Shown piece after piece: positions 37,616 to 47,181 of a stretch of 64,000 bases of DNA (position 1 is its first letter; each line of letters opens with the position of its first letter). Location of the stretch: positions 21,203,821 through 21,267,820 of the forward strand of contig CM067081.1 of assembly GCA_034008185.1 (NCBI GenBank). Direction: 5' to 3'. A program made the position numbers and the translations under genes. This DNA is from Gorsachius magnificus (lineage: Eukaryota; Chordata; Aves; Pelecaniformes; Ardeidae). The notes beneath the pieces were generated by a model. The model made no database searches. It saw only the letters and a program-made list of their open reading frames with translations, and was not told the DNA's origin.

Positions 37616-39479
37616 TGTGCACTATTTAAGTCCCCTGCTAGGCCTGTCACAACAGAAAAGCTCAGAATGTACCCAGCACACCAAAAGGATAAATCACCTT
37701 ACGAAATGCATTTCTTAATAGTTTCGACAAAAGTGTGGTCTCAGCCTCTTTTCCTGTCATCACTAAGGGGGAGGGGAGAACCTGGGCCACCTTTCCCATT
37801 CCCAGACTGTTCCATGGGAGAAGATGCTGGCAGGAGTCTCCCATCCTTCCTGTGCTGCAAAGACCGCAAAAGCCCTGGTCCAGAAGAGGTGCAAGCAAGA
37901 GCCTAACTCTACCGCTTGGCACTGCCTGGAGCACGAGTCCTGGGCCCTGGTCAGCAACAGCTGCAGTGCACGGATGGAGTTTGGGTCCCAAATCCTGCAT
38001 CCTTGTACTGGCACTGGGGATATTGAGAACAGCATGGAGATTCAATGGACCATAAAAAATTGCCCTCTGGCATTAGGAAAGCGAACATACTCATTTAGGT
38101 ACCCTATTAAGAGTAAGCCAAGGAAATGTGGTATTAAGGACACAAATACACAGTGCATTTAACACTGTTCAGTAATGATGGAACAGCAGAAACCCGCTCT
38201 CTTCAAAGATCTTCTATGCCCTTTTGTCTTTTGTAGCACCAAATAGGAAAACTGGCTCAACAATTCATATTCCACTGTGCCCAGTTATAACATGATGAAC
38301 ATGTTCTGGTCTCACAGAAAGAGATCTTACAGGAACACTCATTAGAAAAGTAATCTCTAATGGATATGGCATTAAAATATACGTATAATCATAGGGTCCT
38401 AGCCAGTACATGATAATTTATTTTAGTACAGCTGTAACTAAATTTAATGCCTCAAAAGACAGTGAATGCTGAGTGCCAGGAAAAACAAGATTATTACATG
38501 TTTGCATATTTTCAGATGAAGGTTTGTTTAAGGCAACATGGCACCAAGCATCTTTATTAGATCATCACAAGTGACTTGAGGAGAACTTAGGGCTAGATCC
38601 AAAGACAGTGTAGGTGGACAGACCTCCCAGGAAATCTGTGGAGGTCTTCTTGTTCATCACATGCGATCTGGCCCAGTGAAACTACACTCCATTTTATTCT
38701 GTGATGCTGCTTTATGAGTTTATTCTGTGTCTTTGGAAAGAGGTGCCATAGCTTGGCTGTGAAGTGAGTGAGAAAGTAGGTGTTAAGTTCAACATGTATG
38801 GAAACTCTCAGAGACTTGTCTTTCCTTGACCAGGTGTAAAGGTCTGCAGGTCTACTTCTCTAGCCTCTTTCTGCTGGATGTGTTACAGTTAATAGCACAC
38901 AAGACACAATTCAGCTGCAAGTTTCAGCAGGTTTTAAATATTACTAAGTTTTTTTTGTTAATTTCCTATAATATTTTCACACTGTAAAAGGATTTTCTTT
39001 TCTATTGTAACACATTATTGCACACTGCATGCTCATAATTACCTAATATTTCGCCGCTCTATAGATTTCTCTTGATTGTTAATATTAAAAGGCTTATTAA
39101 GATCATCTCTATCAGCTTATAGTCTGTGCATGTACTTAAAGTGTTGGCAAACTTGGCATAGGATAAATGTCATTTTTAAAATATGTTATATACAGAGTAA
39201 AGTGCAGGTTAAAAAAATAGAGATTAGAGTGTTGAGTAAATGTCATGACTGCCAGAATCAATTGAAAATGAGCATTCTTGCTGGCCATAGCTGGAATGAA
39301 AAGAGACTTCTCCCCCAAGCTCAATCCCAGAGGAGTACAATCAGGATGGTACTAATGAGCAGAAAACTCACAAGGTAGGGGTGATGTTTCCTTCAGAAAC
39401 ATTATATGCATTGGTGCCCTGAGCCCCCTAAGGACCTAAAATCTGTTATTGTTCCTCCTGGGAGGTCCGTTTACACTTA

Positions 39480-39640
39480 ACACACATCTGGCTTAATTAG
39501 GTTGACAGCTGCTGCAGGTACTGTTGGACAAGGTCCAGGCATCAGAGTGCATTAGCATTTGTTTAATGGTTTAACCTTTCATAACCTGATCTCCACTGCG
39601 TAAATGAACCAGAGAGATATCTTTTATTACTTGTTAATGT
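39480..39640. promoter_or_regulatory. Candidate conserved non-coding element
   Basis: This stretch has a TTAATTAGG homeodomain core, a GACAGCTGCTGCAG E-box-like element, an octamer-like ATTAGCAT and TTTGTTTAATGG in close order. It has no repeat signature and no credible open frame. Such clustering resembles developmental enhancers, but this is inferred from motifs that also occur by chance in AT-rich DNA. Confidence 0.22.
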
Positions 39641-39680
39641 GTGTTGTGTGTGTATGCACATACGCACACTCACACAAACA
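39637..39680. repeat. GT/AC simple repeat forming a hairpin
   Basis: A GT-rich arm (39646-39656) is followed by a two-base CA turn and an AC-rich arm (39659-39669). The arms pair over 11 positions with one G-T wobble. The sequence changes strand bias exactly at the turn, so it is a small inverted repeat made of alternating purine-pyrimidine DNA. Confidence 0.8.
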
Positions 39681-40079
39681 TGCAAGCAACCCACATCAAA
39701 TGTGTCCTACCATGCACTGAAAATCAAAATCTTTTCCAATTGTAAACTTTTGATTAAATAAATCCAGCTCCAAATAAGGCAAAAATTAACAAGATTAACA
39801 GTGAAGACAGCAGCAATTACACAGTGTATAAAGACAGAAGAAAATGTAATTGCTTTCATGTACAGAAAGCAGCCACCACATAGTCACAACCAGATTTTGT
39901 ATACCTATGGTTTTCATGTTTTAGTTAAAAAGAAACAAACCAGGACAGAGAAAAAGGGGTTATAGTTTTTGCTGCCTACATAAATGAAGCCAACATAGAA
40001 GGTGGTCCAGCACAGACTCATGTTTGGCAATAAAGCTCACGTTCTTCATATTTTTTAAATAGATCCAATGAACAAAATA

Positions 40080-40130
40080 GGCCCAATTCTGCCCCCAATT
40101 AAAATCAGAGTAATTCATTCAAAGTCACTG
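40080..40130. repeat. Possible ancient interspersed-repeat fragment
   Basis: The order GGCCCAATTCTGCCCCCAAT, AAATCAGAGTAATTCA and AAAGTCACTGG mirrors the old amniote repeat phrase 'CAATTCTGC...AATTACACC...AAATCTGAGTAACTCCATTGAAGTCAATGG'. The copy is heavily diverged and identification is by recollected motif order only. Confidence 0.4.
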
Positions 40131-41910
40131 GAAAGAATCTGTTTTTACACTTGTGTACCTGAGGGAAGAATATGGCTCAAATGATTAGGCATGTGCTTTG
40201 TTTTCTCAAGAGAACCCTTTCTCCGTATGCATTGAAAGCATTTTTTTTCAATTTTAAATATTCTTTTATGTCTAATTGGCTTCTTTCCACAGTAACTCCC
40301 TGTAAAAATAGCCTTTGGCAAGGCAGCCAACTTCATCACAAGCCCAAACCTTATTGTATCTTTGAAAGCAAAACCAAATCCAAAGGCACCTTTCCAACTC
40401 CAATCAGCTTGCTTTATATACCGACGTGCTCGTTTACCTGACAAATTATTGTTCACCTTTCTAGTCACTCCCAGACTGCAACACTCCATGTTTGGAGACT
40501 TTAAACATCAAAACAAAGAAAATCATTGTATAGTGAATAATCCCATTTAAATATGAATAAACCAAGCCCTTCAGAATGTTCTGTTTCAGTGTACGTACCC
40601 ACTATGGCCTTAGTGTGCATCAGATCTTCTCTGTGGCTTGGTCCAGGGGGGAAACTTGCCATGTAATGAGATATTTCTTTGGCTGAGGTGCTGCGTTTTG
40701 TGCTGCATTGCTGAGGAGCAGAGGTTTGAGTTCTGCCGCAGAACCCATCTGAGGGCTGGATCCTCGTTTTAAGAGATGTGTTTGGATTTTTTTGCCCTTT
40801 TGGGACATTCTGTCATTGCCTGTCCTATATGTGCCTCTCTCAGGTTGTAATGAATCTTGGTGAAGCAGCCCAGGGTACCAGCATCACACAAAAGTGAGTA
40901 CATGTGGAAAGATGATTACAAACAGCACATATATTGAACATCTTTGACTTCCCTATTTCAGGGCAAGAGCATAGAGACCACATTCTCCAATCTCAAAACT
41001 TAGTAGGTTTTCACACTCTAATTCCCTTTTAGAAGGGAATTCCCTTCTCTGTTTAAGTGAGTAAACTTCTTTATGAGCAGAGTAAACAAAGCTTTAATGA
41101 GAAAATTGTTGTTATTGACTGGATCAAGGTTTCAGGCCCATTAGGCAGCTGCTGTCCAAGCATCTTTGGTGCTTACAGTGCTTGTTATTTCTTGTGTAAG
41201 CTCACTTAAGCCATCTCTAAATCATGCAGTAGAGTTTGGTACACAGACTCGTGTTCTAGCAGAGTAGTAGCAATGCTGGAAAATTCACCCTGGGACACCA
41301 AGCCCACGAGGGTTTAGTGTAAGAATGATGTACCCTTGCTCAGTTCCAGCAAGTGTGACATATTTATGTTATTGATTAAAAAAAAAGAGCAACTAATGTG
41401 ATATGAGGGAAAAAAGAGGGAGACTTGAGGAAGATATTGGGGCCTTGAATCTTTTGGGAAGCGTTAGAAGGTGGAAAAAAAAGATGTAGTAGCCTTTTGT
41501 TACCCTGAACACACAAGTCTTGCTAAAATAGGTAGGCACAGGATTTTCCCTGGTAACACTCCCACAAAGTCATCTGCTGGAAGAGATATGGTTCTGCTGC
41601 ATAACATAGTTTCTTATACCATTTAATATCCTTTTTGCTGGCATACTTGAAAGAAGTTTTGGGGAATCTTTTTGTCTCCTGTATTTAAGCAGTGCCCAGT
41701 TCCACACTAAATCTAATACCTTCAGGACTGATCATGGTCTCCTGCTGAACCTGTCTGTTAGTATGACAACTTAAAATTCACTTTCCACAGAGAGAAGTAA
41801 AAAGCTGTCATTAAATGTTAATGAAAAATGACAAAAAATGGAGTTGGATGGCACTGTTTGATAACATTTGGCCTCTACAGCTCTGTGTTCAGGAGGAGTT
41901 CTGCAGGAAA

Positions 41911-41978
41911 TTGATTTGGGACTATTTAAATGCTTAAAATTAGCTACATACTTAAATACTTTGCTGAATTGCTGCCTC
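41911..41978 (+). repeat. Ancient interspersed-repeat fragment
   Basis: The sequence reads TTTGGGACTATTTAAATGCT, then TAAAATTAGCTACATACTTA, then AATACTTTGCTGAATTG. It is a near-complete match in order to the old amniote repeat phrase 'TGGGACTATTCACATGCTTAAAGTTAAGCACATGCTTAAGTACTTTGCTGAATTGGGGCC'. It shares the left half with 28588-28683 and the right half with 57266-57326, which supports a real repeat family and not chance. It has no coding capacity. Confidence 0.6.
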
Positions 41979-44900
41979 ATCCTGGAGAGAAAACAGCTCA
42001 CTGTAATCTCATTGGTATCAGATTTCCATTCCCAGACTCCCTGAAAAATCAATGTACTGCATGAAAATCAATCCCTACTCAAAATGTGACTAAAAATGTT
42101 TTAATTTTTGAAGAAAGGTTGATTCTAAGAAGATAAAATCCAACTACACCATGAGACAGCCAAAGTATAATCCTGCAGTACATCTCTATGTCTGATTTGA
42201 CCTTGGTTTATGTTGTGTGTTTCTGCCTGTGTTCCTGGATGATTTTTGGAAGGGGTTTCTGGAGGGGTACTGCACCTTTTATCTCCTAATGTGTGTTATT
42301 GTGTGCATTTGCTATAATGCATAACTGCAACAACAACAGGTTTTAGATTGTTCTTAAAGGGGGAATGAATCACTGCCTATGGTTTGTGGAGAAATGGAGC
42401 TACAGAGAGCTGAAAGTACTGTGACCGAGAACCATGACTGGTAGATGAAGGAGGGAGAACAGAAGTGTGTCTCCTGAGACCAGAGCTAGCATTCGAAGTA
42501 CACTGCCTTTCATTAGAAATCCTGGAAATCACTACGGGTTGTCGTTAACTTCAGCTGGTTATATATTTTACCAAGGAATTGCACGGCCTCAAGATAAACA
42601 GTCTATGTCTCTGCTATCACACCAACACCTCAATTTTGTGTGCTAAGTCTTTTCTTTCCTCTGACCAAGGCTAGTCATTCTGGAGAGCACAGAGTGGTTG
42701 GGGACACCATGAGGGGCCAAATTATTTCAGCAGCTGTGCTTAGTTCACATACCTGTGGGAAACCCCAAAAATCCATAGAGGGTGCTCTTCCACTTTATGC
42801 TAATAATTGAAAAGTGTTCCAAGCATCCCTCCAAAATAAATCCCAACTGTGACCATGGAAGTTGAAGGAAATTTATGACATAACCAAACAATTTTTTTGT
42901 CATAAAATTGAAGCTTGTTTCTTTTCTTCAAGTTATGGCTAAATTCAGGTAGAAAACTTTGCGAAGTAAGTAAAAAATGAGAAACAGTCAAATGACTGAA
43001 TGTGTGGTGCAATGGAGAAGGGAGAATTGAAAATGATCCCAGAGTATAAAGACCTGCGAAACAAAAAGAATTATGGCATTTTGAGAAGCACCTTCTGGAG
43101 CGGAAGGATATATTCAAGGGACACAACCTTAAAGTTCTTGTAAACACTTTTCTAATAAGACATTTTTCTCTGTTAATGTTGCTAGTTGGTTGCCGCAGTG
43201 ACCAAGAGCTAGAGTCCTGGACAGTTGGTGTAAACCAGATTAGAGACCCTCCTCATTTTTGAAATGGAAAACAGATGGCAGGTTTGAAAATCTCAGTCAT
43301 GGACTGGCTCTCTCCCACATATTTTAAATATTAGGTTAAATATCTCTAAGGGAAAGTTAATAATGAAGATGGTGCACTCTATTGAACAAAAATGACTTTA
43401 AGTATTTCCTGTTGCTAAAATCGCTTTGCATAATACTGAAAATGCAGTTCCAGTATCAGCAAGATATGTGGTATTATGAAATGAAGTAATTTTGCATAAA
43501 ACCAGCGTATGACCATAAGTTGTGATTCAGTTACAACAGTTTGACACTTGCCTGAGGACTATGGGGTGGGTCGAATTATGAATTATGAACATTTGGGAGT
43601 CACCAAATGTCACTCATCTAACTAGCACACCTCTGGAGAACAAAGACAACAATAAATGTGTCTGTTCTGTAGTGCCTCTTTTATTGGGAGGGTGAAGGGG
43701 ATTCAGATGCCTGTGGACTTTGTGGGGAAAGGTGCTGCAGGGGGAAAGGGTTGTTACAAACCCTGCATCAGTGCCATCTCACGGGAAATCCTCCTCAATC
43801 ATGTCTGTTGCCAGTTTCTGGGTGAAACAAAATTCCTGAAAAAAATAATTTAAAACCTCATAGCATTTAAGTAAAAGAAAAACAAATAAGTGCTTTTTCC
43901 TGAGAACTAATTTTAGGCTTTGGGCTAAAATACTGCACTATTGAACTTAACTGCTTTCACTTTACCAAGATCAACCACTAAGTTTTGGACAAGTGATAAA
44001 TTAGATGTGCTCATATGCTACCTCAGCCCACCACAGTGACACAAGATCTTGCCTTGCTCTTCCCACAACCCACACTGCAATTTCAAAGCTATAAACTAAG
44101 GCAAGGAGTCCTCAAAAGGCTGCCTTTCCCCACCAATCTATAGGTCTGTGTGGGCAAGGCAAGGGTGTGAAGGTGAAAAGAAGATTTTTAACAGCAGAAA
44201 TGGTGGAAAGTTGAAATTCCTGCTACTGTTTCCCATTTTCAGCTTTGATGAAAATGCTTCATGGAGAAAGCTTCTTACCACATGAAGGCAAACACGTCTT
44301 ATAGCTGTCCCTAATCCAGCCTCCTGCATGATTAGCAGGCTTGCTGAGGGGTCTGATTTTTTGTACTGGGGCTATCACCACACACTTTAGTTAAGTGAAC
44401 AGACTGGAGGGAATTTTTTTTGTCGTTATTCCTGAGATATGACGGCTTGTGTATGCTTTGTCTAAAGAGGGTAATGGCAACCTCTCTTGCTCTGGACCTC
44501 TGACTGTTACTGTGGTTCAGATTTTTCATTACTGAGGTCAGTGCTTCAGAGAGCAAAAATTACCATCTACAGTCAGAAAAAAACAGGAGACATTCTTCTG
44601 TCCATCATGAGACATGGTCACAGTCAAATACGAACTTGGGAATTCAATTCCCTCCAATTTAAAGGTGAAGTTTAGGAAAATAATGTTACTGGATCTCAAA
44701 ATTTTTAAAAAAATAAACCCCAACCATTGTAAAAATCTGGGAAGTGATGTGTTTAGCTGACCCCTGGGGTTTTTTTTTGTTTTGTTTTGATCTTTCTTCC
44801 TGCAGTGGAGGTGAGCACAGCATGAGGTGGAATGAAGTCTCCTGATCTTCATTGCACTGGAAATCTATGGCTTCTCTATATTGAGCCATGCCCAGAGCCT

Positions 44901-45639
44901 AAACCCGTGTAGCTCATTCAGCAAAGAGGTGACTACAGATATGGTGGCAGCTACAGAGCATTTGATCCACCCAGGCCTGATGGAACACAGGCCACAAGGG
45001 TAGTGAAAAAACAACAGTCAACATTCTTATTTTACCATTTCCTCCCTCATCTTAAAATATATGTATATATTCATCATGTGTCTCTATGCTGTCAGGCAGG
45101 AATATTTAAGAGGGAATCAGTTTTTTTATCATCCTCCAAGATTTCCAGTGAAGTATAATTTGAATATAAACATCTGGGTTGTTTGGACTAGTCTTTTTCT
45201 ACACATAGCAGTTCTCCGGTTGACTTTAAAAAGCCAACAATTACGTGAGACAAACACTATGCAACTCTCATTTAGGTAAAATGATTTAAAACCACATGCT
45301 CCCTATGCCATTGCCTACTATTAGAGAGAAAGCACATAGTCTCAGGTCTGTTGAATTTGGACCACCATTTTTAGGACCAGTAGATCTCATCAGTTCCTCA
45401 AAGAGGAGTCAACCAAATGCGGAAGATGGAACAACAGATACAAAGTTTTGCTCTTTCCCAGACGTTTTTTTCCTTCCTCTTTTGTTTTGCCAGCATTACA
45501 TATTTTCTCACCTACCATGGAGGATAAAATCTGTTTTTATGCAGTTACTTAACACGTTAGCCTTTGTGCCACTAAAAAATAATGCATTTAAATGTGATAT
45601 TTGTGACTATGTGCCCAGCGTGCAAAAGCCTTCTCATCA

Positions 45640-45762
45640 TTTTCTTACACTCAAATTAGGCCTAAGGGATTCTGAGTGCAATTATGGTATTGACTGGATT
45701 AGTACAATTGGTTAAAAATGCAAGGATATTTCATCAGCTATTCCTGAGGCTTGTGGGTTATG
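45640..45762 (+). repeat. 123 bp direct repeat, copy 1
   Basis: This segment aligns without any indel to 46989-47111, 1,349 bp downstream in the same orientation. I count six mismatches in 123 positions, four of them in the core 45652-45762. It contains the perfect palindrome TTAGGCCTAA. The homology ends abruptly on both sides. It is unlike any repeat I recognise. Part of it is the end of a chance open frame (45296-45715). Confidence 0.95.
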
Positions 45763-46140
45763 GACCCAGTGAAACAGCCTGTGGAAGTAAGGGCAGGATG
45801 TGAAAAGCTAGTTCAGATATATCCAGTGATAAAAGTAACAGGAAGTACTAAATATTGAAAATTCAGAATAGTCTGTGGCAGTCATAAAATCAGTTGAAGC
45901 AAACTGATACAGACTTGCAAGGCAAGTGAATAAAAAGGTGAAGCAAATGGGAAACACACCTATTGCAATAGACAAGGCCTCCAAAAACACAGAGAATTTT
46001 GGATGTGGTGTGAAAAGGTTGAAGCACACCTGCCACGCAGCAGTTGCCTTTTGCAGCTGAGTATACATACAAGCAAGAATAAAAAGTATGTATATATTTA
46101 AGGTGATGCTGAGTGTTCTGTGAATAAAACTGAAGGCTCA

Positions 46141-46183
46141 AAATATAAAACTAGTATTTATATTATATATTTATAAAATATAC
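46141..46183. repeat. AT-rich low-complexity run
   Basis: A nearly pure A/T stretch with TATTTATATTATATATTTAT-type sequence inside the spacer between the two direct repeat copies. Confidence 0.75.
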
Positions 46184-46679
46184 AATTCACTGAGAAATCT
46201 GCTGAAGTTATGACTATTAATTCTGAAAAGGTATTATTCTCTAGTACTATGTTTAATGTATAAAATACGTTGCGTGCAGTGTGCCAACAGCTATCTGCTT
46301 GTAAAAGCACATGTTTTCAAAGTGCAGATAGAAACCACTGTAATACAAATAAAACTGGAGTAGGACAGATTAAATGGCTCAGCAATAGTCCATATGTTCT
46401 ACTTATAAAAGCAAAAGCAGTAGATGCGATAGTCTTTAATTGACAAATAAAATTAATTTAATACCTTTTGAGATTCTTCTCACAGATTCTGTTATGAAAG
46501 TATTTTCTCATTTAAACAAAGAACAAGTTGTCCGAAACCTGATAGGTTTGGAAAAGAAAACAATCTAGGTATTTTGGTGAGGAAGGGTTTCTCTAGGTTA
46601 AATTAGTCATAACTTGTTCTTGGAAAAACATACAAAGAAAGGATAAGTCAAATTCTTCTGTAATATGCATGTAGACAAG

Positions 46680-46950
46680 AACAGCATTTGAAGATTAATT
46701 ATCTCATTATTTTCCTAATATGCTGTAATTATCTGAGCTATAGCACTGAAATTACTAAATGTGGGATTACTATTCCAGATTTGAATTAGCTTGTATCTCA
46801 GAGATGTTCTTCACTACACCTCAGCTTTAGGACATAAACCTAATTAAATTACCACTTTATTTGCTGCAGCTGCTTCATAAATTTGCACTTCAAAACAGTT
46901 CCATCATTCACCATGTCATTTCCTGTGTTTTGTAATTATTGGCTGGTAAA
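46680..46950. promoter_or_regulatory. Candidate conserved non-coding element
   Basis: This segment is rich in TAAT-type homeodomain cores (GATTAATTATCTC, GTAATTATCTGAG, CCTAATTAAATTACC) and contains a GCAGCTGC E-box-like palindrome. It has no repeat signature and no open frame. The texture is like known vertebrate developmental enhancers in gene deserts, but that is an impression from composition only. No conservation data were available, so confidence is low. Confidence 0.25.
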
Positions 46951-46988
46951 AAATTAAACCCAAGATGTTTAACAATAGCACAGTAGCT

Positions 46989-47111
46989 TTTCCTTACTCT
47001 CAAATTAGGCCTAAGGGATTCTGAGTGTAATTATGGTGTTGACTGGATTAGTACAATTGGTTAAAAACGCAAGGATATTTCATCAGCTATTCCTGAGGCT
47101 TGTGGATTATG
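46989..47111 (+). repeat. 123 bp direct repeat, copy 2
   Basis: Second copy of the segment at 45640-45762, about 95% identical and collinear. Differences in the core are C/T, A/G, T/C and G/A transitions, a pattern expected for ordinary decay since duplication. A 19-base A run starts 52 bp after the copy ends (47163), which raises but does not establish a retroposition origin. A 71-codon plus-strand frame (47033-47248) starts inside it and ends after the poly-A; it has a lysine run from the A tract and is not credible as a gene. Confidence 0.95.
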
Positions 47112-47162
47112 CCCAAGAAAATGAAGCTTTAATTTCATCTAAGTTATTTCCATTATTTCTAG

Positions 47163-47181
47163 AAAAAAAAAAAAAAAAAAA
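47163..47181. repeat. Poly-A run, 19 bases
   Basis: The longest homopolymer in the window. It lies downstream of repeat copy 2 and could be a retroposon tail, but no convincing target-site duplication flanks it, and no AATAAA signal was noted in the 50 bases before it. Confidence 0.9.

Larger units (their letters stand above)
31893..39636. other. Non-coding DNA with a purine-rich tract and GC-rich patches
   Basis: No gene was supported. Content seen: a GC-richer patch at 34310-34550, a purine-rich tract at 34565-34770, an old repeat-like motif at 35021-35062, an old repeat fragment at 36865-36915, an AT-rich run at 37581-37615, and a GC-rich patch at 37735-38055 that is open in several frames on both strands. 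Frames such as 33306-33629 (107 codons, plus), 34292-34657 (minus) and 35402-35785 (minus) match no known protein. Confidence 0.6.
39681..45639. other. Non-coding AT-rich DNA, no gene recognised
   Basis: No gene was supported. Old repeat-like pieces lie at 40080-40130 and 41911-41978. Frames such as 40145-40489 (minus, 114 codons), 42800-43147 (minus, 115 codons) and 45296-45715 (plus, 139 codons) show no domains; the last one runs into the first copy of the 123 bp duplication. The rest is unique-looking AT-rich DNA. Confidence 0.6.
45763..46988. other. Unique spacer between the two 123 bp repeat copies
   Basis: AT-rich DNA of about 1.2 kb. It contains an AT-rich run at 46141-46183 and, from about 46680, a homeodomain-motif-rich segment that continues to the second repeat copy. 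No gene was supported; two overlapping minus-strand frames at 45808-46141 (about 85 codons each) are chance readings. Confidence 0.6.
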
